From Paenibacillus sp. NFR01 (lineage in GTDB: Bacteria; Bacillota; Bacilli; Paenibacillales; Paenibacillaceae): DNA of 64,000 bases. The translations under genes and the position numbers were made by a program. Position 1 is the first letter of the stretch. Each line of letters starts with the position of its first letter. Shown here piece by piece: positions 26,341 through 36,100 of this stretch. The stretch spans positions 107,770 through 171,769 of the forward strand of contig NZ_FOIK01000008.1 in NCBI RefSeq assembly GCF_900111565.1, read 5' to 3'. A model generated the notes under the pieces. It searched no databases and had not been told where the DNA came from. It saw only the letters and a list, made by a program, of their open reading frames with translations.

Positions 26341-27372
26341 ATGAACGGGCCGTTGCCGTTGCTGAATACACCGCTTCAATCCGTGCCGGCCGTGGAGCAG
26401 GCCGCACCTGAAGAGACCGGCACGTCCGGCCGTCTGCTGGAAGAAGCGCATCAGGCCGCGCTCCGCCAGTATCCGCGGATGCGCAGCATGCTCGTCTTCC
26501 GCAGCGGCCGGCTGATCTTTGAACGTTACTATGACGGAAGCCATGCCGGAACGCTGCACGACCTTCGTTCCGCCACCAAAAGCTTTGTCGGTCTCTTGAT
26601 CGGCATTGCCCTTGGGCGCGGCGAACTCGCCGGACTGGACCTCCGCCTGACCGAAGGACTTGCCGCCCATGTGCCGCAAAGGCCGTCACCGGAGCTGGAG
26701 CAGCTGACACTTCGCCATCTGCTGTCGATGACCTCCGGCTTCCGCTGGATCACCGGCAAGAAGCTCGGCGAACCGCTCGTCCGCCAAATGCAGCGCAGCC
26801 GCCGCTGGGCCGCCTATGCTCTGGGCTTGCCGGTCGATCCGGAGCAGATCGGCAAATTTCAGTACCGCAGCAGCGACTCTCATCTCTTATCCGTTTTGCT
26901 CTCGGAAGCGACGGGCATGAATGCCTTCGCCTATGCCCAGGAGCATTTATTCGGACCATTGGATATCCGCCACCTGGCTTGGCATTCCTGCCCCGAAGGT
27001 CACACTATGGGGCATATTGGCCTTTATTTGACGGCGCGCGATTTCGGCAAGATCGGCCTCTGCCTGCTGGGCGGAGGGATGTTCGGCGGTCGGACCGTTC
27101 TGCCCGGTACGTGGCTGAACGAGGCGCTGGCGGCGCAAACCGCCGGGTATCCGGCTTACGGGGACTACGGCTACCAATTTTGGTGCGGCCGGATTTGCGG
27201 TAAGCCGTTTACGCTCGCCCACGGCCACGGCGGGCAGCAGCTGTGGCTGCTGCCGGACCAGGAGGCAGCTGTCGTCTTCACCGCGGACAGCGCGGTAAAT
27301 CGCTGGAAGTCGCCGCGGCCGCTGCTGGAGCGATATATTCTACCCGCGCTGCAGGAAGGGACCCGTACATGA
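26341..27372 (+). CDS. Serine hydrolase of the beta-lactamase/class C family
   Basis: 343 residues, no signal peptide, so probably cytoplasmic. The catalytic SxxK motif is SATK at residues 77-80. The second motif, usually YxN, is YRSSD near residue 177, and the third is HGHGG near residue 296. LTLRHLLSMTSGF is the typical connecting segment. Such proteins are esterases, amide hydrolases or penicillin-binding-like enzymes; the substrate cannot be assigned. AAAGGGG lies 13 bases before the ATG. Confidence 0.88.
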   Translation: MNGPLPLLNTPLQSVPAVEQAAPEETGTSGRLLEEAHQAALRQYPRMRSMLVFRSGRLIFERYYDGSHAGTLHDLRSATKSFVGLLIGIALGRGELAGLDLRLTEGLAAHVPQRPSPELEQLTLRHLLSMTSGFRWITGKKLGEPLVRQMQRSRRWAAYALGLPVDPEQIGKFQYRSSDSHLLSVLLSEATGMNAFAYAQEHLFGPLDIRHLAWHSCPEGHTMGHIGLYLTARDFGKIGLCLLGGGMFGGRTVLPGTWLNEALAAQTAGYPAYGDYGYQFWCGRICGKPFTLAHGHGGQQLWLLPDQEAAVVFTADSAVNRWKSPRPLLERYILPALQEGTRT

Positions 27373-27452
27373 ATTCCTCCAATCGCACATAGGCTCATAG
27401 TAAAGATGCGGAACCGGGAAAACCTGTTTCCCTTTCAAGGAGCGTGAGCCTG

Positions 27453-27791
27453 TTGTCCCCTTTCAGATCCTCTACCGGACTGCCCGACAATGTCGCAGCC
27501 GCCGTCTGTTATTTCTTCCCCTTTATCGGCGGAATCATCTTCCTCGCCCTGGAAAAACGCAGCCGTTTCGTGCTGTTCCATGCTATGCAATCGCTGATTG
27601 CCTTCGGCGCGCTGATCGTGATGCACGTAATCAGCGGATTCATCCCTCTGCTCGGCCCGCTGATCGCCGCGCTGCTGTCCTTATGCGCTTTGGCGGTCTG
27701 GCTGCTCATGATTTATCATTCGCTTGGCGGCCGGTGGTTCAAGCTCCCCTGGGCCGGTGACCTCGCGGAAAGCCAGCTCCGTCATTTATAA
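27453..27791 (+). CDS. DUF4870 family membrane protein
   Basis: 112 residues with three membrane segments, the last two close together: NVAAAVCYFFPFIGGIIFLAL, VLFHAMQSLIAFGALIVM and LLGPLIAALLSLCALAVWLLMIY. The motif RFVLFHAMQSL is typical of DUF4870/Tic20-like proteins. I prefer the TTG at 27453 because AAGGAG stands ten bases upstream; a GTG at 27444 is too close to it. Function unknown. Confidence 0.8.
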   Translation: MSPFRSSTGLPDNVAAAVCYFFPFIGGIIFLALEKRSRFVLFHAMQSLIAFGALIVMHVISGFIPLLGPLIAALLSLCALAVWLLMIYHSLGGRWFKLPWAGDLAESQLRHL

Positions 27792-27880
27792 CCAAAGCCC
27801 AGATTCGGGATTCCCTTTTCCCCTCCGACTCCTTACAATGAGTAAAGAACCAACAAGAATCTGCAAGCGGAGGAACATGA

Positions 27881-28813
27881 ATGTATTTGTTGATTATAAA
27901 TCCCCGCGCGGGCGGCGGCGCAGCGCAGCGGACCGCGCAAGCGGTCCGGGCTCAGCTGGATGCGCGGGGCATCCCGCATGAAGCTTTGTATACCCGGGAT
28001 GCGGACAGCGCGGAGGCGCAAGTGTACGAGGCTTTGTCCGGCCGCGCCGGCTGGCAGGCGGCCGTCGTCATCGGCGGCGACGGCACGATCCACAGCGTGC
28101 TCGGCGCACTGCGGCGCACGAAGGTGCCGCTGGCGGTCATTCCCGCCGGCTCGGGCAACGATACGGCCCGCGGCTTCGGTATCCCGCTGGAGGCGGGCGA
28201 AGCAGTGGAAGCCCTGCTGCATGGCGGCGAGCTGGAAGCCGACTTGCTGGAAGGGCCCGGCGGGCTGACGCTGACCGCGGTTGCGAGCGGCTTTGATGCC
28301 CAGGTGGCCGTCAATGTAAACGCTTCGTTCTACAAGCGGGTATGCAATGCGCTCGGCGCGGGCCGGCTTGCTTACATCATCGGCGTACTGCATACGCTGC
28401 TCACGTTCAAAACTTGCAGCGTACGGGTGAGCGTAGACGACGAAACACGCGTCTTTGACCGCGCCTGGCTCGTCTCCACCTGCAACCTGCCGGGATACGG
28501 CGGCGGGCTGCGGATTTGCCCGCAGGCGGAGAGCGGCGACGGCCAGCTCGACGTGTGCGTCGTCCACGGGTGCAGCCGCTGGCAGGTGCTGCGGCTGTTC
28601 CCCACGCTGCTGACGGGCGCCCATGTGGGCCTGCCCGTCGTCACAATGCTGCGCGGACGCCGCGTCGCCGTCGACTTCGCGCAGCCGCGTCCGTGCATCG
28701 GCGACGGCGAGAGCCTCGGCGTCTCGCCGTTCGCCGTGCGCTGCGAGCCGGGCGCGCTGCGCGTGATGTCGCCGCGCGCGCTTCCGCAGCGGGCCGTGCA
28801 GCATCTGGCCTGA
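27881..28813 (+). CDS. Diacylglycerol/lipid kinase family protein
   Basis: 310 residues. The catalytic domain has NPRAGGG at residues 7-13, GGDGTIHSVLGAL near 65-77, and the phosphate-binding IPAGSGNDTARG near 88. This is the YegS/DagK/BmrU lineage. The enzyme would phosphorylate diacylglycerol or a sphingosine-like lipid at the inner membrane face. The C-terminal half holds the usual beta-sandwich (RICPQAESGDGQLDVCVV). GGAGG precedes the ATG. The GC content is very high. Confidence 0.92.
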   Translation: MYLLIINPRAGGGAAQRTAQAVRAQLDARGIPHEALYTRDADSAEAQVYEALSGRAGWQAAVVIGGDGTIHSVLGALRRTKVPLAVIPAGSGNDTARGFGIPLEAGEAVEALLHGGELEADLLEGPGGLTLTAVASGFDAQVAVNVNASFYKRVCNALGAGRLAYIIGVLHTLLTFKTCSVRVSVDDETRVFDRAWLVSTCNLPGYGGGLRICPQAESGDGQLDVCVVHGCSRWQVLRLFPTLLTGAHVGLPVVTMLRGRRVAVDFAQPRPCIGDGESLGVSPFAVRCEPGALRVMSPRALPQRAVQHLA

Positions 28814-28830
28814 TTCCGTGCGCCTGCGGA

Positions 28831-28960
28831 TTAGTGGGAAATTGTCCCTTTATTCCGGCCATTTCCTGGCTTTATCGCTGTTTCGGCTAAATTTAGCGGA
28901 ATGATTTCCCACTATTTCAACATCGAACAGCCTTCCAACAAAATAGTGGGACGATTCTCC
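28831..28960. repeat. Three copies of an ATAGTGGGA intergenic element
   Basis: TTAGTGGGAAATTGTCC (28831-28847) and AAATAGTGGGACGATTCTCC (28941-28960) are direct copies. GGAATGATTTCCCACTATTT (28899-28918) is an inverted copy. The shared pattern is about ATAGTGGGAnnATTnTCC. No gene is present between 28814 and 29224. Confidence 0.6.
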
Positions 28961-28978
28961 GAAGCCATATACGCCCAC

Positions 28979-29019
28979 AACAAAGAGCAGCCCCCGTAGT
29001 CCGGGGGCTGCTCTTTGTT
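28979..29019. terminator. Strong terminator hairpin
   Basis: Perfect arms AACAAAGAGCAGCCCCC and GGGGGCTGCTCTTTGTT around a seven-base loop. It could end either the lipid kinase transcript or the xpt operon. Confidence 0.8.
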
Positions 29020-29224
29020 GCTATCCGTTTATTTTGATTTCCAATATCCGCTCAACTGCAACGGCATGCGCCCGGTATTATCGTTCGAACAGGCGCCGCA
29101 CCGTACAGCGATAGAATCGGCTCATCCCACCGTCATCAGGAACCGGCTGCCTCCGCCCCTTAAAACTGCCAGCAACAGGCAGTCCGGCATTTCGGCAAAC
29201 CTCCGGCCAGCGATCCGCAATGGC

Positions 29225-29818
29225 TTACCCGGCAGCTTCTTCTCCGCCTTCTGCGAAAGCGATCACGCCATCTTCAAGCGAGGCGATGCGCACAAGCGAT
29301 TCCACGCGGTAGCCGGCTTCCTTCAGCAGGCGGCTGCCCGGCTGGAATGCTTTTTCAATGACGATGCCGATGCCTGCGACGCTGGCCCCTGCCTGTTCGA
29401 CGATGCGTGCCAAGCCGAAGGCTGCTTCCCCGTTGGCCAGAAAATCATCGACGATCAGCACGCGTTCGCCGGGCGCGATGAATTTTTTGGATACGGTGAT
29501 GTCATTGCTTACTTGCTTGGTGAACGAGTAGACTTTCTCCACGTAAATGTCCTCGGTCAGCGTCAGCGACTTGTGCTTGCGGGCGAAGATCAGCGGCACC
29601 TCAAGCTCCAGCGCGGCCATAATGCCGGGGGCAATCCCGGACGACTCGATCGTCAGCACCTTGGTAATCCCTGATTCGGCGAACAGACGGGCAAATTCGC
29701 GCCCGACCTCACGCATCAAAAACGGGTCCATCTGGTGATTCAGGAAAGAATCGACCTTGAGCACGCCCTGACCGAGAACAATGCCTTCATCCAGTACTTT
29801 TTGTCTCAATAGCTCCAT
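29225..29818 (-). CDS. xpt: Xanthine phosphoribosyltransferase
   Basis: 197 residues. The PRPP-binding loop VLIVDDFLANGEA near residue 120 and the N-terminal LGQGVLKVDSFLNHQMDP are standard Xpt features. The enzyme converts xanthine to XMP for purine salvage. Unlike many Bacilli xpt genes, it has no guanine riboswitch: only 45 bases separate it from the preceding gene, so it is probably transcribed with 29864-31869. Confidence 0.95.
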   Translation of the reverse strand: MELLRQKVLDEGIVLGQGVLKVDSFLNHQMDPFLMREVGREFARLFAESGITKVLTIESSGIAPGIMAALELEVPLIFARKHKSLTLTEDIYVEKVYSFTKQVSNDITVSKKFIAPGERVLIVDDFLANGEAAFGLARIVEQAGASVAGIGIVIEKAFQPGSRLLKEAGYRVESLVRIASLEDGVIAFAEGGEEAAG

Positions 29819-29863
29819 CCGTGCTCCCCCTTCTCGTATCGCTCCGGCCTCCCGGGCCCGGGC

Positions 29864-30166
29864 CTACAATCCCGACGGTTTCTGCGGCATCAGGTTGCCG
29901 ACGATGGATTTCAGGTCGTGATCGTCTTTGCCGCCCTTGCCCCCGTTGTACCCGGTAATCCGGATCTCGGAATAGCCGTCAGCCGGATTCACCGGCTTGA
30001 ACACCAGCTTTTCGCGGTCCTCCAGGCGGACATTGAACTTCATTTCTTTGAACATGTCGATCAGCTGCTGCTCTCCCGGCGTCTGTCCCTCATCCAGGAA
30101 AAGCAAACCGCGCAGCGATTTGTCGCCTTGCGGATGCTGCACATTAAAATGGACGATACATTCCAC
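29864..30166 (-). CDS. Conserved-looking 100-residue protein, function unknown
   Basis: Small soluble protein (ECIVHFNVQHPQGDKSL at the start, LVFKPVNPADGYSEIRITGYNGG later). The start is a GTG at 30166 preceded by GGAGGTGAG; a TTG five codons earlier would lie within the ribosome binding site. It lies between the TrmB regulator and xpt, all on the minus strand. I recognise no domain. Confidence 0.75.
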   Translation of the reverse strand: MECIVHFNVQHPQGDKSLRGLLFLDEGQTPGEQQLIDMFKEMKFNVRLEDREKLVFKPVNPADGYSEIRITGYNGGKGGKDDHDLKSIVGNLMPQKPSGL

Positions 30167-30184
30167 GCTTCTCACCTCCAACGC

Positions 30185-31048
30185 TTAGTCTGCCGCCAGA
30201 CTGCCGGGGACCCCCGGCGCCTCTTCCCCTTCCGGCTCCGCCCCAGATTCGGGGCGCTCCGGAGGGCGGGATAAGTATTTCTCGTAAATTTTGTTGTACC
30301 GCGAGCCATACTTCCGGGTCAATTCGCTTCCCATATCCTCCTCCAGCTCGAACAGCACCATTTCCTGCATAAAATGGTTCAGCAGCATCTCCGTGAGTGC
30401 CGGATGCTCGGTAACCACCGCCTGTGCGGTGCCATCCCCGTAACGCATGCCGAGCATACACCAGCTGCGGTCGACCACGAATGAAAATTTCCGTCCGCCG
30501 GATTTGTGCGGCGCGCCGCCGGCCGGCGCCCAGGCCGGGAACGGCGCAACCTCAGCGTTGCCCCCGTTAAAAGACCACAGCAGCTTTACGCCCCGCTGTT
30601 CGGCCTGCTCCAGCTCTTTGCGCAGCAGCGACGCCTCTTCGCGCCATACGTCGACTACGATCTCACGCTTGGCGAGGCCAAGCTGGTGGACGAGCGCGCC
30701 GAGGATGTTGCGGTCGCCTTCCATATTGTAAAAAGAAGGCGTGACCGTCCCGCCGCGCGGCATCTCTTCCTCGACATAAGCAAGCGAGGCTTGCACCCTG
30801 CCGGAGATCATCGCGCCAAGCTCCTCCGGACCCAGCACGCTGTACCGTGCCGGCTCGCCTTCGCCGCAGCGGACATACCCCTGCTGGGTCAGCCGCTGGA
30901 GCGCCGCGTATACGTTCGATCTGGAGGCGCCGAGCTGCTTGGCAACCTCATAGCCGGAAGCCTGGCCTTTCGCCGCCAGCTCGACCATGATTTTCGCTTC
31001 CATCTCGGTAAATCCCAAATTGCGCAGATGCAGCAGCAGTTGTTCCAT
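30185..31048 (-). CDS. TrmB-family transcriptional regulator
   Basis: 287 residues. The N-terminal winged helix is typical (LRNLGFTEMEAKIMVELAAKGQASGYEVAKQL, then SRSNVYAALQRLTQQGYV). A phospholipase-D-like sensor region follows (about 100-230). The last 40 residues are Glu/Pro-rich and probably disordered. TrmB proteins in bacteria and archaea often sense sugars or metabolites; here the context gives no ligand. It is in line with the zinc-ribbon gene upstream and 18 bases from the next gene. Confidence 0.9.
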   Translation of the reverse strand: MEQLLLHLRNLGFTEMEAKIMVELAAKGQASGYEVAKQLGASRSNVYAALQRLTQQGYVRCGEGEPARYSVLGPEELGAMISGRVQASLAYVEEEMPRGGTVTPSFYNMEGDRNILGALVHQLGLAKREIVVDVWREEASLLRKELEQAEQRGVKLLWSFNGGNAEVAPFPAWAPAGGAPHKSGGRKFSFVVDRSWCMLGMRYGDGTAQAVVTEHPALTEMLLNHFMQEMVLFELEEDMGSELTRKYGSRYNKIYEKYLSRPPERPESGAEPEGEEAPGVPGSLAAD

Positions 31049-31089
31049 CTATGTTGTCCCTCCACACCGGCCGCTCCCGCGGGCCGGCG

Positions 31090-31869
31090 CTAAATTTGCT
31101 CGGATCCGCAGCGCGAGCACCACATGGAGCCTTTCGGTAAATCGGCCCGGCAAATCTGGCATTTGACCATTTCCCGACCTACCGCCGCCGTCTCGGCTGG
31201 TTCTTCCTCCTGCTCCACCGCATGCCAATCGCGAATGCGCCGGTCCAGCTCCAGCTGCCGTTGCCGTTCGCGTTCCAGCTGCTCTTCCCGGCGGCGATGC
31301 TCGCTCTCGGCCGCAGCGCCCGCATACGCCGGCACTTCAGGCTCGCCCGCGGAGAATGCCTTGGCCTGGACTTGCACGGACGGGTCGTGGCGAAGCGCGA
31401 GTTCTTTTTCCTCGTCGGTTAATTCGTCGGCGCCATAGAACTCATCCTCGTCGCGTTCATCCCCGTAGAACACTCCGGCAACGACAGGCGGAGCCGACGA
31501 CTCCCGCTTAGGCGCGAACGCCTCGAGCTTGGCACCGCAAGCCGGACAGAAGTTGGCATCGAGCGGAACCACTGCCCCGCAGGTGCAGATCCGTTCATTC
31601 TTAATCTCGGCGATCCGCAAACGCAGCTCTCCGATTCTATCCTGCAGCTTAAGGCAGCCCCGTGCCAGCTCGACCATCGGCCCTTCGGCAGCGGACATGT
31701 CCTTGGAGCGGTATCCATCGAAAAAGATCTTTCCCATCTTCATGAATTCAAGTTCCATCTCACGCTCAACATCGGAAATTTGGCTATTCAGCTTTCCGAC
31801 CTCTACCGAGCTTTGCGCTTTTTCACTCACCCGGCTGGCTCCGTCCTTAATGCGTTTCAAAAAATCCAT
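31090..31869 (-). CDS. Double zinc-ribbon protein with coiled coils
   Basis: 259 residues. An N-terminal helical region of about 90 residues (DFLKRIKDGASRVSEKAQSS, VEREMELEFMKMG) is followed by a zinc ribbon with CTCGAVVPLDANFCPACG. A charged coiled coil follows (HRRREEQLERERQRQLELDRR), and a second zinc ribbon ends the protein (CQICRADLPKGSMWCSRCG). Probably a scaffold or regulatory protein; no enzyme domain is visible. It leads the operon toward xpt. Confidence 0.85.
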   Translation of the reverse strand: MDFLKRIKDGASRVSEKAQSSVEVGKLNSQISDVEREMELEFMKMGKIFFDGYRSKDMSAAEGPMVELARGCLKLQDRIGELRLRIAEIKNERICTCGAVVPLDANFCPACGAKLEAFAPKRESSAPPVVAGVFYGDERDEDEFYGADELTDEEKELALRHDPSVQVQAKAFSAGEPEVPAYAGAAAESEHRRREEQLERERQRQLELDRRIRDWHAVEQEEEPAETAAVGREMVKCQICRADLPKGSMWCSRCGSEQI

Positions 31870-32028
31870 CGTAAGTTCCTCCTTCTCCAGAGTGAGAACT
31901 GCTCCGCAAAAAGCGGAAACGTGCTTCTATCATACCAAATGTGCCGGATAGATTCATTATTTGTCGCAACGTGTATGTTACTTATAACGAACGCCGGACA
32001 GTTAAACGAATACGGGAGGGATCTTCAG

Positions 32029-32403
32029 ATGCCCGAAGAGGAAAAACAGCGTTATTATGTATCCGTAAACCACAGCCTGATCCAGCATGAGCGGAGCGAT
32101 TCCAGCGAATACGAGGTGCTATTGGACCGGGACGGGCTGGGCAGGCTGCAGGATTTGCTGAAGGCACACCGGGAACGGGAGGACGAGACCTTTCGCCGCG
32201 CCTTTGTGCCCTTCAAATCGGCCGATCACGATCAGGCGGCGGAGCAATTCGACGAGCAGACCGTCCGCCTGTTCAGCTTTTTGTACGAAAGCGGTACGGA
32301 GGATACCCGCCGGAACATTGCCGGTTCAGGCCTTCTGCCCAAGCTGAAAAATACCGGCTACGAGGACCCCGGCTATGACGGGGGTTCGCCGCTGAACAAA
32401 TGA
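32029..32403 (+). CDS. Hypothetical protein, 124 residues
   Basis: Soluble, acidic, charged throughout (RYYVSVNHSLIQHERSDSSEYEVLLDRDGLGRLQDLL). Start at 32029 follows GGGAGGG by eight bases; the open frame extends upstream to 31780 but that part overlaps the zinc-ribbon gene and is unlikely. I recognise no family. Confidence 0.75.
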   Translation: MPEEEKQRYYVSVNHSLIQHERSDSSEYEVLLDRDGLGRLQDLLKAHREREDETFRRAFVPFKSADHDQAAEQFDEQTVRLFSFLYESGTEDTRRNIAGSGLLPKLKNTGYEDPGYDGGSPLNK

Positions 32404-32463
32404 CCACGGCTTAAAGTACAATAGCTGATACGGAAGCGGCAGGGGAAGGTTTCCGGGTCGCAG

Positions 32464-32506
32464 AAAAAAAACAGCCGCAGACGGACGCCCCGTCCTTTGC
32501 GGCTTG
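32464..32506 (-). terminator. Terminator downstream of the SNF2 operon
   Basis: AGCCGCA and TGCGGCT close a stem with an inner GACGG/CCGTC. The eight-base A run on the plus strand becomes the T run for minus-strand transcripts. Confidence 0.85.
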
Positions 32507-32525
32507 TTCGCGCCTGGCGCGAAAA

Positions 32526-32711
32526 TTATCTCGATTTCAACAGGTTGGTCCATGTCCGCCCGCCGTCGCCGGTGGTGTAGAACACCATGCTGCGTATGCC
32601 GTTGTTGGCGATCTCCAGCGGCAGCAGCCCTTGCTTGGCCCCGCGCCGGCATCTATGATTTCCACGTTCCATCCGGCCCATCAGCCCGGCGCGCCGCCGC
32701 TTCCGCGGCAT
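32526..32711 (-). pseudogene. Probable fragment of a BNR/sialidase-like reading frame
   Basis: The last 30 residues (GIRSMVFYTTGDGGRTWTN) look like a BNR repeat (GGxTW). The N-terminal part is Arg-rich and reads poorly. In a neighbouring phase the same DNA reads WNVEIIDAGAG, which continues sensibly into this frame after a shift. This suggests a truncated and frameshifted gene end. No ribosome binding site is convincing, and it overlaps the end of the 149-residue gene. Confidence 0.35.
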
Positions 32712-33102
32712 ATCGCATAATCAGCCGCAGCCCCTCCTGGGGCTTCAGCGGCGGCGGCAGGATGGCCCGCCACCCTTCGTCCGGCTCGCGCCGCTGGGCA
32801 GCCGACGGGAACGGCCGGGACTCCAGCGAGTGAAACATGGCCCCCGGCTCATGCAGCGAGCCTTCGGCGGCGGCTTCCGCCAGCCATTCGCCCGCCGGAC
32901 TCGGCGGGCCTTTGCGCTCCAGCTTCGCCAGCTCCGCGGCCAGCAGCTCGGGGTCTCCTTCCCCTTCCCGCTCCAGTGCCGCAGCCCACGCCGCAAAAAC
33001 GCGGTCGGCGTTCGCCTTAGGATGCGGCTCCAGCAGCGCAAGCGCCGTAATCTCTTCCTCGGCCGGCGTTTTCGGCTGATTATCCGAGGTCAGCTTCTCC
33101 AT
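32653..33102 (-). CDS. Hypothetical 149-residue protein downstream of the SNF2 helicase
   Basis: Helical, Ala/Glu/Pro-rich soluble protein (AEEEITALALLEPHPKANADRVFAAW). GAGGAGGAGG stands just before the ATG. It begins 40 bases after the helicase gene and is probably co-transcribed. No family recognised. Its C-terminus overlaps a frameshifted fragment, so its natural end may have changed. Confidence 0.65.
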   Translation of the reverse strand: MEKLTSDNQPKTPAEEEITALALLEPHPKANADRVFAAWAAALEREGEGDPELLAAELAKLERKGPPSPAGEWLAEAAAEGSLHEPGAMFHSLESRPFPSAAQRREPDEGWRAILPPPLKPQEGLRLIMRYAAEAAARRADGPDGTWKS

Positions 33103-33142
33103 GTTCCCTCCTCCTCTCCGGCAATGCCCGGAATGCAGAATG

Positions 33143-36100
33143 CTACAGCCAATCCTGGCCCTGGAGCTCGACCAGCTCCCTCAGCTCCTGATTGGACATT
33201 TCGGTTAACCAATGCTCGCCGGAGCCGATGACCTGCTCCGACAGATTTTTCTTGCGTTCTATCAGTTCGTCGATCCGCTCCTCCAGCGTTCCCTGGCAGA
33301 TCAGCTTGTGGACATGAACGTTTTTGCGCTGGCCGATCCGGAAGGCACGGTCGGTAGCTTGGTTCTCTACCGCAGGGTTCCACCAGCGGTCGTAATGGAC
33401 AACATGGTTGGCCCGGGTCAGATTGAGCCCAACGCCGCCCGCTTTCAACGACAATACAAAGATGGACGGGCCTTCCCCTTCCTGGAATGCCTGCACCATG
33501 GCGTCCCGCTCGCGTTTGGCGATACCTCCGTGCAGGAAGAGCGGCGGCGTGCCGTAACGTTTGCCGAGCCGCTGCACGAGCAGCTCGCCCATCGCCACGT
33601 ATTGGGTAAAGATCAGGACCGATTCGCCCAATTCGGCGATGCCGTCCAACACCTCATACAGCATCTCCAGCTTGCCGGACGGCTCGCCGCGCGCAGTGCG
33701 CCCCTCTTCTCCCCGGAGCAGCTGCGGGTGATCGCAGATTTGCTTCAGCCGGGTCAGCGAGGACAGCACCACGCCTTTGCGGGCGATGCCGGTGCGCTCG
33801 CCGATCAGGCCGAGCATTTCGTTGACCACACCCTGATACAACGCTGCCTGGGTTTCGGTCAGCGGACAATACGACTTCAGCTCCAGCTTGTCGGGCAGAT
33901 CCTTGGAAATGTCCGGATCGCTCTTGAGCCGCCGGAGCAGGAACGGCGACACCAGCCGGTGCAGCTCCGGCAGCCTCCCGTCGCCGTCTCCAGAAATGTA
34001 TCGCTGGCGGAAAGCATGATAAGAACCGAGATACCCCGGATTCAGGAAATGGAAGATCGACCACAGCTCCCCGAGCCGGTTCTCTACCGGCGTTCCCGTC
34101 ATGGCGATGCGCCGCGGCGCCGCCAGCTTCATCACGCTTTGCGCCTGCTTCGTACGGTGGTTCTTGATATACTGCGCTTCGTCCAGCACGACGGTCGACC
34201 AGCGCACCGCCGTGAGATCGTCGCTGTCCCGGCCGGCCAGGTGATAGGTGGTGAGCAGGATATCATGCGCCGCCGCAAGATCGGCAAAGGTCCGGCCGCG
34301 CTGCCGCCGGCTGCCGTGATGGATATGCACCTTCAGCCCCGGGGCAAAGCGCTGCAGCTCCCGCTGCCAATTGCCGAGCAGCGAGGTGGGGCAGAGAATC
34401 AGCACCGGCCCGGACTCTCTGCCGAGCGATGCGGACTGCGCCTGATCCAGCAGGCAGGTTATGACCTGGACGGTTTTGCCGAGGCCCATATCATCGGCCA
34501 GACATACGCCGAAGCCAAGCCCGACCAGCGCCGCCAGCCACTGGTATCCCCGTTCCTGGTACGGACGCAGCGTTCCGTTCAGCGTAGCCGGGATGCGGCG
34601 AGGCGGCGCGTAACCGCCCGCCCCGCCGTGGATCAGGGATGCCAGAAGTCCGGCGGTCTCCATGCCCATGACCTGGATGCCTTTAAAGCTCCGTTCGTCG
34701 TCATCCTCGGCCTGCAGCCGCAGCCAGTCCGCCGCGGCCATCTCGCCGCTCTCGTGGCGTTTCATATATTTCAGGACCTGCCGGACCTCCTTCGGGTCCA
34801 CCTCGATCCATTCTCCGCGAAATTGTACATACGGTACGCCGGCATCGGCCAGCGCCTGCAATTCGTCTTCGCCCAGCGACAGCCCGCCGAGCGAAGCCTC
34901 GACACGGAAGGAGACCAGCGCCTCCATGCCCAGCGCAGCTTCGGTTGCCGCGCTCTGCTCCGGAGGCAATGCCATGCGCATCCGCATGCCGACCTTGCGC
35001 CGGCCTTCGCGGCTCCAGCGGGACGGCATCTGCACCGTGATGCCGTGATCCCGCAGCGGCTGCAGGCTTTCCTTCAGGAAAGCGTACAGCCGCTCGGGCG
35101 CCAGCCGCGTTCCTGCCGGCGCCGGCGCATCCAGCGCGGCGCGGATATCCGGCGACAGCGCCGCTGCCCGTCCCAGCGCCGCCAGCAGCTGCCGCTGGAT
35201 GCCGGCGTAGCGTTTGCCCCAGAGCGTGAAATCCCGCTCTTGGCTGGCCCACACGGCCGATGCCGGGAGCCAGAAGCCTCCCTCCTCCCGGCATTCCGCC
35301 CAGAAGCTGAGGTTCCACGCTTCTCCGTCCTCCTCCGGCGGTTCCAGCCGGAGGCCGAGGCTTAGCTGGCCGCTCTGCTCGGCTTCCGGCCCCGGCTTCG
35401 GAACGGGAGCCGCCGCCGCGCCGTTTACCGCGGCAAGCAGCTCCGCCACCTCTGCCGGCGTCCCCTGTGCCGGAAGCTCGCGGCTGCCCGTCAGCAGCCC
35501 GTTCCACCACAGCTCCGTCAGCGGGGAGCGCCCCCGGCGGTATTCGGCCTTGTAACGGCCGAGCTCGCTCTCATGCTCGGCGACCGTCCGTTTGAGCTCC
35601 GCTGTAATGATCGCCCGGAGAAACGAATACAGCACGTAGGCTCCGGCCTCCTCCCGCGAGCCCGCCTCGCCATCCTCTGGAGCAAACGAGCCGAGCGCAA
35701 GAACCGGCATCGCCGCCGCCAATTGCAGGAATCGCTCCTTGTCCGCATCTCCGCGCAGCAACGGCGACCAGATCGCCAGCGCCGCCTGCTCGCCGCCGCG
35801 GCGGCGAACCCCCGCCGTCCGCTGCAGCTCCGCGCCCGGCACGATGGCACCCGCGCCGATCAGCTCCAGTGCGAACCGGGCGGCGGCGGCCCAATACCGC
35901 AGCTCGCCGCCCGGTTCCAGTCCTTGCTCCCGGCACAGCCGCTCGTCCCAGGCCAGCAGCAGCTCCAGTGCCTCGCGCGGTCCAAGGGCAAGCCCTTCGA
36001 GCGTGCGGCCCGGCAAGCTGCGGCGCTGCGCCCGGCCTTCAGCCGGCGGCTGGACCGGATACCGGACCTCCGCCAGCCGCAGGGCAGCCCCGGCCAGCGG

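Noticed and set aside
31780..32028. N-terminal extension of the 124-residue gene.
   Set aside because: It overlaps the zinc-ribbon gene on the other strand. GGGAGGG precedes the internal ATG at 32029.
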